A stretch of DNA of 64,000 nt from NCBI RefSeq assembly GCF_030287405.1, contig NZ_JASVVV010000001.1, positions 558,001-622,000 on the forward strand, read 5' to 3'. How positions within the stretch are numbered: position 1 is the first letter of the stretch; each line of letters starts with the position of its first letter. Shown here in pieces: positions 9,097 to 17,720 of the stretch. Source of the DNA: Halalkalicoccus sp. NIPERK01 (lineage in GTDB: Archaea > Halobacteriota > Halobacteria > Halobacteriales > Halalkalicoccaceae). The notes under the pieces were generated by a model. That model was not told where the DNA came from, searched no databases, and saw only the letters and a program-made list of their open reading frames with translations. The translations under genes were made by a program, and so were the position numbers.

Positions 9097-11240
9097 GCCT
9101 CCTTCCGACCCCTTACGAGTTCGAGAAACAGTACGAGGACGACGAGGAACTCGCCACGGAGCTACCCGATCGACCGATAACGTCACTTCGGGACCTCCAG
9201 TACCTGTACGGGCGGCTGTACACGCTGGCGACTGCGGGCGGCGGGGAGTACGCCTCGTATCTCACGCCGGAGAAATCGACGGACCTGTTCGACGAACCCG
9301 AAAGCCTTGCAGTCCTGCGGGTCGATCTGTCCGGCGACGAGCCACGCCTCGATCCGGAACAGCCGGTCCAGTTCCGGACGTACACCCGCGATCTCGTGGA
9401 GCCGGTGGCCCATTCGTGGTTCAACGCGGCTCGTGGATTCGACCACAGCATCACCCACCGAACGGGAAAGGGAAAGGATCCCGAAAAGATCGCAGAGTAC
9501 CTCACCGAGCGGCTCACCGCCTGGGCGGCCGACGACGTGATCCAAGAAACGGTCACCGACCACGAGGACGGCTGGATCGTCGAGGCACTCGCAGAACTCG
9601 GCGAGCAGGAGGACATCGACGATCGGATTCAGGGGGCAGTCGAGGAGCGCCTCGAGGGATCGACGACGGCGCTGACGACCGTCGCGGTGAAACTCGAGCC
9701 CGACGGAGAGTACCGGCTGCCGGGTGCCTGTGGGAGCGACGTTTTCAACGTCGCAATGCGTGCGAGAAAGCGTTCGAAACTCGTCTCGAAGGGGGAAGCG
9801 ACGAACTCCGCAGGCCAGGCGACTGATCTGGTAACCGGCTCCCGAGGCCGAACGGTGGGAACCGCTGAGGACCCGCTCAACTACTTCCTCGGCAAGCAGC
9901 TGGAGAAGTTCCCCGGCTTCGACCCGAACGAAGCGTGGCGAACCCACCCAATATCCGAGGACGTCGCAGTGACGCTGATGAACGCCTCGACGTTCGTCGA
10001 CGCCTGTAGCTACTACACGCTGGAGTCGAACGTCTACTATCTCCCGTACTTCTTCGGCCGAATCACGCCCGAGGAAGCGCGGGAACTCTACCGGATGCTC
10101 CACGACGTCGTCGTAGAGGACGACCTTACCCCGGTCGAGAAGGTCTACAAGGCCTACAATCGCGACGAGATCCACGAGGAGCTGGCGACCCGTATGCGCT
10201 TCTACGTGGCCGCGGTATTGAAACACCAGATGAAGCGCTTCGACGTGTTCGGCGACACGCTCGACTGCACGCTGTTCCATCCGGTGGGACTCGCGAGCGC
10301 CCACGACGCGGTGACGAACTCGTGGGTGTTCGACGCCGACGCCACGCTTCCTCACTCGGACGTCCGGCCAGCGATGCCGACCCACGAGAACTGGGAGATG
10401 CTCGTCGCGGACGAGGAGTACCTGTTGGGATCGATCACGAACGGCTGGTACTTCCGAACGACGTTCGCCGAACCCGACGACGACCAGACGGCATCGGCGG
10501 ACGACTTCCGAATCCAGGCGCTCGTCGCCGCGCTTTCGGGGGACCCGATTCCCGCTTCGACGGTGCTCGAGGAGTACGTCGAGCGGTTGCTCGACGACGA
10601 GGGCGAGGGCTTCCCGACGTTCCGGGTCGCGACGCAGTACGCACAGCTCTGCGCGCTCGCGGAAGCAGGTCTGCTCGACGGCGAGGACGAATCGTTGACG
10701 AAAGCAACGACGTACACGGATCAATCAATGACACACACGACCGACACACGGGCCCGCGCGGATGGCGGCTCCGACCGCGAGAAACGCGAGGCGAAGCTCG
10801 AACTGTTCCTCGAAGAGACGCCGGCCCTGTCGTCCGAGAACCCGGAGCGTCGTGGAGGATTTCTCCTCGGCGTGCTGGTCGGACAGGTAACCGGTTATCA
10901 GCAGGTAAGCGAGGGACGCTCGACGACCCTCGTCGATCAGTATCCGATCAAGGCGATCACCGACACGAAGGTGAAACGGCTCACCAGCGACGTCATCGAC
11001 AAGGACGTGATCTACTCTCGGGACAAGGGCCTCCCCTCAACGATGTACGGCGAAGTCGTCGACCGGATCGTCGAAACGCTCCCCAAGGTAGACGCTGACG
11101 GCGGCTGGTCGATCGACACGAGTGAGCTGCGCTACTACTACGCGCTCGGGGTCGCCTATGGAATGAACAACTGGACGACGAGCGACGAACCGACCGAAGA
11201 TAACGAGGCAACCGAATCCGCGGAGGCAACCGATGACTGA
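9093..11240 (+). CDS. cas8b: Cas8b (Csh1), large subunit of type I-B Cascade
   Basis: Cas8b is the large subunit that recognises the PAM and helps recruit Cas3. The 715-residue product fits the haloarchaeal Csh1 family: the N-terminal MSLLPTPYEFEKQYE and the central aromatic region CSYYTLESNVYYLPYFFGR are typical, and the C-terminal helical part would form the small-subunit-like domain, since no separate cas11 gene is present (an internal start within cas8b may produce it). ATG 9093 overlaps the cas6 TGA (ATGA), which fixes the start; upstream codons in the same frame lie inside cas6. The C-terminus is very acidic. Confidence 0.92.
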   Translation: MSLLPTPYEFEKQYEDDEELATELPDRPITSLRDLQYLYGRLYTLATAGGGEYASYLTPEKSTDLFDEPESLAVLRVDLSGDEPRLDPEQPVQFRTYTRDLVEPVAHSWFNAARGFDHSITHRTGKGKDPEKIAEYLTERLTAWAADDVIQETVTDHEDGWIVEALAELGEQEDIDDRIQGAVEERLEGSTTALTTVAVKLEPDGEYRLPGACGSDVFNVAMRARKRSKLVSKGEATNSAGQATDLVTGSRGRTVGTAEDPLNYFLGKQLEKFPGFDPNEAWRTHPISEDVAVTLMNASTFVDACSYYTLESNVYYLPYFFGRITPEEARELYRMLHDVVVEDDLTPVEKVYKAYNRDEIHEELATRMRFYVAAVLKHQMKRFDVFGDTLDCTLFHPVGLASAHDAVTNSWVFDADATLPHSDVRPAMPTHENWEMLVADEEYLLGSITNGWYFRTTFAEPDDDQTASADDFRIQALVAALSGDPIPASTVLEEYVERLLDDEGEGFPTFRVATQYAQLCALAEAGLLDGEDESLTKATTYTDQSMTHTTDTRARADGGSDREKREAKLELFLEETPALSSENPERRGGFLLGVLVGQVTGYQQVSEGRSTTLVDQYPIKAITDTKVKRLTSDVIDKDVIYSRDKGLPSTMYGEVVDRIVETLPKVDADGGWSIDTSELRYYYALGVAYGMNNWTTSDEPTEDNEATESAEATDD

Positions 11241-12366
11241 ATACGCATACGCCGACGACAGTTACGACCCGGTAGAGAATCGCTCCGAAATCGTGTTCTG
11301 CTACGACGCCGTCGATGCGAACCCCAACGGCAACCCGCTCAGCGGGTCGAACCGTCCGCGGATCGATCCGCGGACCCAGCAAGCAGTCGTCACGGACGTC
11401 CGCCTCAAACGGTATCTACGGGATCAGCTCGACGACGACGGCCACGGCGTCTACGTCCGCAACGTCAAAAACGAGGCCGGCAACCAGTCCGAACGCTGGG
11501 AACTACTCCGCGACCGACTCCGCGGACTGGACCCCGACGAATGGGACCTCGGCGATCTCGACGAGGACGACGAAGCGGCGCTCCGCGAGGAGATCTTCGG
11601 TGAGTTCCTCGACGACGCCGCGGACGTCCGATACTTCGGGGCGACGATGAGCATGGACCTACAGGAGAAGTACGAGGGGTTCGAGGACTACCTCCCCGAT
11701 CACTTCACCGGGCCCGTCCAGTTCTCCCCGGCGAAGACGATCCACCCGGTGACGGAAAACGAGGAGTACAACAGCCTCACCAGCGTCATCGCAACTGGTT
11801 CCGACAAGAAGCAGGGCGGGTTCGACCTCGACGACCACCGGATCCAGTACGGGTTCATCGCGTTTCACGGGCTCGTCGACGAACACGGCGCGGCCGACAC
11901 GAAACTCTCGAGGGAGGACGTCAAGCGCCTCGATACTCTCTGCTGGCGGGCCATCAAGAACCAGACGATCAGTCGGAGCAAGGTCGGACAGGAACCCCGA
12001 CTCTATCTCCGCGTTGAGTACGCCGACGAGGGCTATCACCTCGGCGGTCTCACCCGCGACCTCGCGGTCGACGAGGATCGTTCCGACCCCATCGAGAACG
12101 TTCGAAACGTTCGGGACCTCACGGTCGACCTGACGGATCTACTCGCACGCCTTGAGCGCCACGCGGATCGAATCGACCGCGTTCGCGTCGCCGCGAGCAA
12201 CGTGCTCGCGGCCAGCGTCGACGACGAGGTGTTGACGGCAGGCGTGGACACGGGCCAGCACGGGATCTACGACGCGCTCCGGGAGCGCCTCGGCGATGGG
12301 ACGGTCGACGTCGTCGATGTGTACGATGAGGCCGGCCGAACGAAGCCCGCAGCGGCCGACGACTGA
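11233..12366 (+). CDS. cas7: Cas7 (Csh2), Cascade backbone protein
   Basis: Cas7 polymerises along the crRNA to form the backbone of the surveillance complex. The 377-residue protein has the DevR/Csh2 signature near its N-terminus: FCYDAVDANPNGNPLSG, then RIDPRTQQAVVTDVRLKRYLRDQ, the RRM-fold segment that binds RNA. The TEN residue cluster and the RSKVGQEPRLYLRVEY segment (about 240-256) are also family features. The start overlaps the end of cas8b by 8 bp, and the stop overlaps the cas5 start by one base (TGATG), so the operon is translated in a coupled way. Confidence 0.94.
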   Translation: MTEYAYADDSYDPVENRSEIVFCYDAVDANPNGNPLSGSNRPRIDPRTQQAVVTDVRLKRYLRDQLDDDGHGVYVRNVKNEAGNQSERWELLRDRLRGLDPDEWDLGDLDEDDEAALREEIFGEFLDDAADVRYFGATMSMDLQEKYEGFEDYLPDHFTGPVQFSPAKTIHPVTENEEYNSLTSVIATGSDKKQGGFDLDDHRIQYGFIAFHGLVDEHGAADTKLSREDVKRLDTLCWRAIKNQTISRSKVGQEPRLYLRVEYADEGYHLGGLTRDLAVDEDRSDPIENVRNVRDLTVDLTDLLARLERHADRIDRVRVAASNVLAASVDDEVLTAGVDTGQHGIYDALRERLGDGTVDVVDVYDEAGRTKPAAADD

Positions 12367-13154
12367 TGTCCCGGCAGTCATTGGCCAGTCGGGACAGCAA
12401 TCTTGGACTTCCGGAGACCTGTCTCTCCTTCGAGATTCGTGGTCCCTGGGCGCACTTTCGGCGTGTCGAGGGAAACATCGTCAAGCAGACCTACCGGATC
12501 CCACCGCGGACGACCGTCGCGGGAATCGTTGCGGCCATGCTCGGACTCGAGCGGGACGGCTACTACGACGCGTTCGGTCCCGGATCCTCGCGCGTAGCGA
12601 TCGAACCGGTCGGAGAACTCCGGACGATGAACGTCCCACAGAACACGCTCTCGACGGCCAACGAACACCTGAAGACGGTCCCGAGTCGGGGCCACACGCG
12701 GATCTCGATGCCGGACCCGACCGAACTCCGCCAGCAACACAACTACGAACTGATTGTCGATCCGGCGTATCGGATCGATCTGCAACTGGCCGACGACGAT
12801 CTGTTCGAACGCTTTCGGGATCGGCTCGAATCCGGGACGAGCTACTACCCGCCCAGTCTCGGGCTCTCCGAACATCTCGCGGAGGTCGAGTTCCTGGGCT
12901 CGTTCGACGTTCAAGAGCACGATCCGGAGACGGTACGTGTCGATTCGGCGGTCGTAAACGCCACCGACAGTATCGAAGTCGAGCCTGAGAAACGGGTGCG
13001 TGTCGAACGCGCTCCTGGGTATATGGCCGCCGACGAGGGAGGGCGGACGACGACGGACTTCCTCTCCGTGGGATATTCGCCGGCCGGCGAGTCGCTCCTG
13101 GTAGCCGACGCGGCGACAGCCCATGTCGACGGAAGGCGGGTGATGTTCAGTTGA
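12366..13154 (+). CDS. cas5: Cas5 (Cas5h), crRNA 5'-handle-binding Cascade subunit
   Basis: Cas5 caps the 5' handle of the crRNA and contacts Cas8b. The 262-residue protein shows the Cas5 RAMP N-terminus: LSFEIRGPWAHFR followed by YRIPPRTTVAGIVAAMLGLERDG with the conserved P-R-T-x-x-x-G-x-x-A-A-x-LG pattern. The central KTVPSRGHT and YPPSLGLSEH segments are also conserved in haloarchaeal Cas5. It starts at the TGATG junction with cas7 and overlaps the TTG start of cas3 by 4 bp. Confidence 0.92.
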   Translation: MSRQSLASRDSNLGLPETCLSFEIRGPWAHFRRVEGNIVKQTYRIPPRTTVAGIVAAMLGLERDGYYDAFGPGSSRVAIEPVGELRTMNVPQNTLSTANEHLKTVPSRGHTRISMPDPTELRQQHNYELIVDPAYRIDLQLADDDLFERFRDRLESGTSYYPPSLGLSEHLAEVEFLGSFDVQEHDPETVRVDSAVVNATDSIEVEPEKRVRVERAPGYMAADEGGRTTTDFLSVGYSPAGESLLVADAATAHVDGRRVMFS

Positions 13155-15784
13155 CCGACTTCAGCATCCGTCCCTCACACCGCGGACCGAACGACGAACC
13201 GATCCCACTGAACCGACACCTCGACGATGTCGCCGAGCGCGCCGCTGACTTGCTCGTCCCCGCCGAGGCACGAACGCCGGAGGGTGAGTCGTTACGCGAT
13301 CTTACCCGGCGAATTGCGTTAGTACACGACATCGGAAAGCTGACCGACTGGTTCCGTCAGCATCTCTCGGAGGAGAAAGAGCCCGCAGGACCGACTCACC
13401 ACGCGCCGGTCGGAGCCCTTGTGGCCCACTACGTGCTCTCCGTATCGGGGTTCGACGGGACCGATCCGCTCGTCGGCTTTCTCGCGGTCGCGAGACACCA
13501 CGGTCGACTCCCCGACACGGGATCATACGTCCAGCGGACGAGCGCGGATTCGACCAAGAGCCGCCTCCACAAACTGTTCAGAGAGGAAACGTTCGAACAG
13601 ATCGATCACATCGACGATACCGTCCCGGAACTGGCGGATGCCCTGATAGACGACGCTACGGATGGGGATGGATCGTGGACGGAGTTTCACCAGCGAGCGA
13701 CCGAGGCGTGCGAACGGGGACGACACGAGGACATCGCGAGCCACGTCCTCGGCGGCGTGACCCTCACCTCACTCGAGACCGAGCGGTTGTCCGACCGTTT
13801 CTACGATGGCGTGCTACAGGCCTGGAGTGCGCTGGTGTTCGCCGACAAGACGAGTGCAGCGTCGCTGACGACCGGAATCGACGTGGACGAGGCCGCGTAT
13901 GAGGCGACTGTTCCCGAACGAGGGGCTATCGACAAGCACGTCCGGGAACTCATGACGGAGGCCGCGAGCCAGGAGCTCGACGCCGACACGCGTCAGCTCA
14001 ACGCGGATCGAGAGCGAGCACGCCGACGGGTACGGGCACGTGCGATGCAGTTCGCCCGTAGGGACGACTCGATCGCAACGCTCACCCTCCCTACAGGTCT
14101 CGGGAAAACGCTCTCCGGACTCGACGCTGCGTTGACCGTCCTCGATGAAACACCGGGGGATGGCCGCGTCGTCTACGCGCTCCCCTTCACCTCTATCATC
14201 GACCAAGTCGCGTCCGTGAGCTCCGACGTGTTTCCGGTGGACGCCCACGACGACCTCCTCGCCGTCGACCACCATCTCGAGGAGACCCAAATCCCGTTGC
14301 CCGAGTACCCGGAAACCGTCGCCGACGACGAGAAAGAACATCTCGCGACGATGCTCGGCGAGAGCTGGCGGAGCGGCCTCGTGGTGACTACGTTCGTCCA
14401 GCTGTTCGAGAGTCTCGCCGGCCCGGCCAACGGCCAGTCGATGAAGCTCCCGTCGCTGTACGGTAGCGTGATCGTTCTCGACGAACCGCAGGCGCTCCCA
14501 CTGGACTGGTGGCCGCTGGTCGAACGCCTCGCCGAGCTGTTGGCCGAAGCCTACGACGCGACGATCATCTCGATGACGGCCACACAGCCGAAGCTGTTCA
14601 CCGAAGGGGGGAGACCGTACGAGCTTATCGGCGATCCCGATCCGTACTTCGAGCCGCTCGATCGACTGACGTTCGATCTCCACCCCTCCACGGAGACCGC
14701 CCTCGACGGCGATCCGGTTCCGGTCGCGTACACGGACGCAGCAGACCGCATCGCGGAACGTCTCGATACCGGCAACTCCACGCTCGCGATCTGCAACACC
14801 ATCGACAGCGCCCGTGAACTCGCCGCCGCGCTCGACGATCGAAGCGGTCCGGTCAACGTCAACGAGGTCTACCATCGACGGCTGCAATCCCACGAGGGAT
14901 GGACCGACGACCTCGATGCCGATGAAACCGTCACGGCAGCACTGGATGCGACAACGGGGGACGAACCCCTGCTGGTCCACCTCACGACACGCCACCGTCC
15001 GGTCGATAGAGCACACCTAATCGAAGTGGCGAGCACGCTAACCGAACGAAACGTGCCGATCGCGTTCGTCTCGACACAGTTGGTGGAGGCGGGCGTCGAC
15101 GTGAGTTTCGACGAGGTGTTCCGGGACTTCGCGCCCCTCGACAGCCTCGTCCAGGCCGCCGGGCGGTGTAACAGATCGTTCGACCGGGATCGCGGGCGTG
15201 TCACCGTATGGACGTTGGCCTCACCGGGAGGCCGAGAGCATACACCCTCGTCTTCCGTTTACGACAGGGGTGGCGACAGCCTCACCAAGCTGACCGCGCT
15301 CGCGCTCGGGGACGTGTACGACGGCGATCCGATCCCCGAGCCGACGGTCACACGGGAGGCCGTGGAGACCTACTTCCAGTCGCTCGACGAGCGCGGTGTG
15401 GGATCGCGCGAATACGTGGATCTGGTCGACCGGGCCGACGCCGAGCAACTCGGAGCGCTCTCTCTGATCGACGAACGGCCTGCAGTCGAGATCATCACGG
15501 CGCGAACGCGAACGGAAGCGAACGCGGTTCGTGAGATCCGTGACGCCTATACGACGGACTGGGATCGATTTGACGACCTCCTCGATCGGACGAAACCGGT
15601 GCAGGTATCCGTCCCGTTCTACGGCCATAACGAGGAATCGAACCCACTGGGCCACTGCGAATGGCTTTACCCGGACGCCGAACGCCGGTGGATCGACGGT
15701 CGCTCCGGGCGAGATAACGGGTTTTTCGACGCGACCAAAGGCGTCGTAATTCCCGATACCTCCGCGGAGGCGAGATTACTATGA
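13151..15784 (+). CDS. cas3: Cas3, HD nuclease-helicase of type I CRISPR interference
   Basis: Cas3 unwinds and degrades DNA marked by Cascade. In this 877-residue protein the HD nuclease comes first: His23, LVHDIGKL with the HD pair (59-60), HH (83-84) and ARHHGRLP with HH (116-117). The superfamily 2 helicase follows: Walker A LPTGLGKT (313-320), Walker B VLDEPQ (442-447, DEPQ instead of DEAD/DEAH), SMTATQP (474-480) and the motif VI sequence QAAGRCNR. All catalytic residues look intact. The start is TTG at 13151, overlapping cas5; cas4 overlaps its last 4 bases. Confidence 0.95.
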   Translation: MTDFSIRPSHRGPNDEPIPLNRHLDDVAERAADLLVPAEARTPEGESLRDLTRRIALVHDIGKLTDWFRQHLSEEKEPAGPTHHAPVGALVAHYVLSVSGFDGTDPLVGFLAVARHHGRLPDTGSYVQRTSADSTKSRLHKLFREETFEQIDHIDDTVPELADALIDDATDGDGSWTEFHQRATEACERGRHEDIASHVLGGVTLTSLETERLSDRFYDGVLQAWSALVFADKTSAASLTTGIDVDEAAYEATVPERGAIDKHVRELMTEAASQELDADTRQLNADRERARRRVRARAMQFARRDDSIATLTLPTGLGKTLSGLDAALTVLDETPGDGRVVYALPFTSIIDQVASVSSDVFPVDAHDDLLAVDHHLEETQIPLPEYPETVADDEKEHLATMLGESWRSGLVVTTFVQLFESLAGPANGQSMKLPSLYGSVIVLDEPQALPLDWWPLVERLAELLAEAYDATIISMTATQPKLFTEGGRPYELIGDPDPYFEPLDRLTFDLHPSTETALDGDPVPVAYTDAADRIAERLDTGNSTLAICNTIDSARELAAALDDRSGPVNVNEVYHRRLQSHEGWTDDLDADETVTAALDATTGDEPLLVHLTTRHRPVDRAHLIEVASTLTERNVPIAFVSTQLVEAGVDVSFDEVFRDFAPLDSLVQAAGRCNRSFDRDRGRVTVWTLASPGGREHTPSSSVYDRGGDSLTKLTALALGDVYDGDPIPEPTVTREAVETYFQSLDERGVGSREYVDLVDRADAEQLGALSLIDERPAVEIITARTRTEANAVREIRDAYTTDWDRFDDLLDRTKPVQVSVPFYGHNEESNPLGHCEWLYPDAERRWIDGRSGRDNGFFDATKGVVIPDTSAEARLL

Positions 15785-16359
15785 CATCTTCAACCACGGT
15801 GGGTGGATCCGATGTTGATCCCGTCTCGCTCCTCCTCGCTTCGGCTCGCGAGGAATCTGTCCCGGAGGAGTTCCGCGTCACGGGCGTGATGATGCAGTAC
15901 TACTTCGTCTGCGAGCGCGAACTGTGGTTCCTGAGCCGTGACGTCGAGATCGACCGCGATACCGTCTCGGTCGTCCGGGGAACGAACGTCGATGACACCG
16001 CTTATAGCGAGAAACGCCGAAGCATGTCGATCGACGGGATGATCGCGCTGGACCTGCTCGACGACGGCCGAGTCGTCGAGGTGAAACCCTCCTCGAAGCT
16101 CACGGAACCCGCTCGGATGCAGCTGTCGTACTACCTCTGGTATCTGAAACACGTCGCGGGCGTCGAGAAAGAAGGCGTGCTCGCCCATCCACGCGAACGA
16201 AAGCGCGAACCGGTCGAGCTGACCGAGGAACGCGAGAAGAAGGTCGAGGAAGCGATCCGTGGGATCTACGAGGTCGTTACCAGCGAGACGCCGCCGCCCG
16301 CGGAGGAGAAACCGTACTGCTCGTCGTGTGCGTATCACGACTTCTGCTGGAGCTGCTAA
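15781..16359 (+). CDS. cas4: Cas4, CRISPR adaptation exonuclease (RecB-like, Fe-S)
   Basis: Cas4 trims and selects prespacers with the correct PAM together with Cas1-Cas2. The 192-residue protein has a RecB-type nuclease core with GRVVEVKPSSKL (the E-x-K pair) and the upstream LDLLDD aspartates. Four cysteines expected to hold a [4Fe-4S] cluster are Cys44 (YYFVCERELWF) and three or more in the C-terminal CSSCAYHDFCWSC (180, 183, 189, 192). An extended, low-complexity N-terminus (residues 1-30) precedes the domain. ATG 15781 overlaps the cas3 stop; cas1 starts 4 bp after the cas4 stop. Confidence 0.93.
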   Translation: MTSSTTVGGSDVDPVSLLLASAREESVPEEFRVTGVMMQYYFVCERELWFLSRDVEIDRDTVSVVRGTNVDDTAYSEKRRSMSIDGMIALDLLDDGRVVEVKPSSKLTEPARMQLSYYLWYLKHVAGVEKEGVLAHPRERKREPVELTEEREKKVEEAIRGIYEVVTSETPPPAEEKPYCSSCAYHDFCWSC

Positions 16360-16363
16360 CAAC

Positions 16364-17356
16364 ATGGACAGGAACTACCACGTCTTCTCGGCGGGACGGC
16401 TCGAACGCCAGGACGACACGCTCAGACTCGTGACCGAGGACGGCGAGAAGAAGTACATCCCGGTCGAGAACGCCGAGGCAGTCTTCCTGCACGGCCAGAT
16501 CGACTACAATACCCGGCTGCTCTCCTTTCTGAACAAACACGGCGTCGCGGTTCACGTCTTCGGCTGGAAGGACTACTACGCCGGCTCGCTGATGCCAAAG
16601 CGTGGCCAGACCTCGGGCCAGACTGTCGTCGAACAGGTCCGGGCCTACGACCACCCGGACCGTCGGCTCAAGCTCGCGAAGGCGATCGTCGAGGGCTCGA
16701 TCCACAACATGCGGACGAACGTCACCTACTACGCCGGGCGAGGTCACGACTTCGACGAGGTCATCGAGGATATCGATGCCGCCGGCGAGCGCCTCGAATC
16801 CGTCACCGACGTGAACGAGGCGATGGGAACGGAAGCGACCGCCCGCAAGGCCTACTACTCGACGTTCGACGCGATCCTCCCCGAGGGGTTCCGGCTGGAT
16901 CGCCGCGAGTACAACCCGCCGCCGAACGAGCTGAACAGCCTGATCTCCTTCGGAAACTCGCTGGTCTATGCGAACTGCGTCTCGGCGATCCGGGCGACCG
17001 CACTCGATCCGACGATCAGCTACCTCCACGAACCGGGCGAGCGCCGGTACTCGCTGTCGCTCGATCTCGCGGACCTGTTCAAGCCGGTACTCGCCGATCG
17101 GGTGCTCTTTCGCCTCGTTAACCGGAACCAAATCGGGCTGGAGGACTTCGAAACCGAACTCGGTTCGTGTCTGCTGACCGAGCGAGGACGGAAAACCTAC
17201 GGGAAGGCCTTCGAGGAGACGCTCGAACGGACCGTCGAGCATCCTCGGCTCAACCGGAAGGTGAGTTACCAGTACCTCATGCGGATCGAGGCGTACAAAC
17301 TGAAGAAACACCTGCTGACCGGTGAACCCTACGAACCGTTCAAACGGTGGTGGTGA
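16364..17356 (+). CDS. cas1: Cas1, CRISPR integrase
   Basis: Cas1 with Cas2 inserts new spacers at the leader-proximal repeat. In this 330-residue protein the metal-binding set is visible: Glu157 (MGTEATARKAYY), His222 (YLHEPGERRYSL), and Asp234 and Asp237 (SLDLADLFKP). The N-terminal beta-sandwich (residues 1-75) is intact and includes NAEAVFLHGQI. ATG 16364 is chosen because MDRNYHVFSAGRLERQDD is the usual haloarchaeal start; the open frame continues upstream inside cas4. It sits 1 bp before cas2. Confidence 0.95.
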   Translation: MDRNYHVFSAGRLERQDDTLRLVTEDGEKKYIPVENAEAVFLHGQIDYNTRLLSFLNKHGVAVHVFGWKDYYAGSLMPKRGQTSGQTVVEQVRAYDHPDRRLKLAKAIVEGSIHNMRTNVTYYAGRGHDFDEVIEDIDAAGERLESVTDVNEAMGTEATARKAYYSTFDAILPEGFRLDRREYNPPPNELNSLISFGNSLVYANCVSAIRATALDPTISYLHEPGERRYSLSLDLADLFKPVLADRVLFRLVNRNQIGLEDFETELGSCLLTERGRKTYGKAFEETLERTVEHPRLNRKVSYQYLMRIEAYKLKKHLLTGEPYEPFKRWW

Positions 17357-17357
17357 G

Positions 17358-17618
17358 ATGTACGTCGTCCTCGTCTACGACATGGAGGCCGAGCGGACCC
17401 AGAAGATGCTGAAGATCGGCCGACGATACCTCACCCACGTCCAGAACTCCGTGCTCGAGGGGGAGATCACCGAGGGGGATCTCCCGAAACTCCGTGGCGA
17501 GATCGAGGACCTCCTCAAGCCGGGCGAATCGGTGATCCTCTACGAACTGTCCTCGGATACGCTCCTCGACCGAACCGTCTACGGGGACGATCCAGCGGAA
17601 GACAGCCGATTTCTCTGA
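17358..17618 (+). CDS. cas2: Cas2, CRISPR adaptation protein
   Basis: Cas2 is the small dimeric core of the Cas1-Cas2 integration complex. The 86-residue ferredoxin-fold protein begins MYVVLVYDMEAERTQK, with Asp8 the conserved acidic residue, and includes GRRYLTHVQNSVLEGEI, a family hallmark of I-B Cas2. The end, about residue 70 on, is acidic. It closes the cas operon; the leader begins immediately after the stop codon. Confidence 0.94.
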   Translation: MYVVLVYDMEAERTQKMLKIGRRYLTHVQNSVLEGEITEGDLPKLRGEIEDLLKPGESVILYELSSDTLLDRTVYGDDPAEDSRFL

Positions 17619-17720
17619 GGCTTCCGTCGACCCACAGGGGTTCGTCGACTACTGACGGTCGACGGAAACACTAAGTGGTCACCGACTGTCGTGGGGGCTG
17701 TAGCCCGCGAATCGGGCACC
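17619..17720 (+). promoter_or_regulatory. CRISPR leader
   Basis: These 102 bases separate cas2 from the first repeat and should carry the array promoter and the Cas1-Cas2 docking sites. A perfect 11-bp inverted repeat, TTCCGTCGACC at 17622-17632 and GGTCGACGGAA at 17657-17667, brackets the sequence CCCACAGGGGTTCGTC (17631-17646), which is a near-copy of the CRISPR repeat core in opposite orientation. Two smaller inverted repeats, GGGCT/AGCCC (17695-17706) and GCCCG/CGGGC (17703-17717), lie against the first repeat. That this is the leader end is supported by repeat decay at the other end. Confidence 0.75.
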
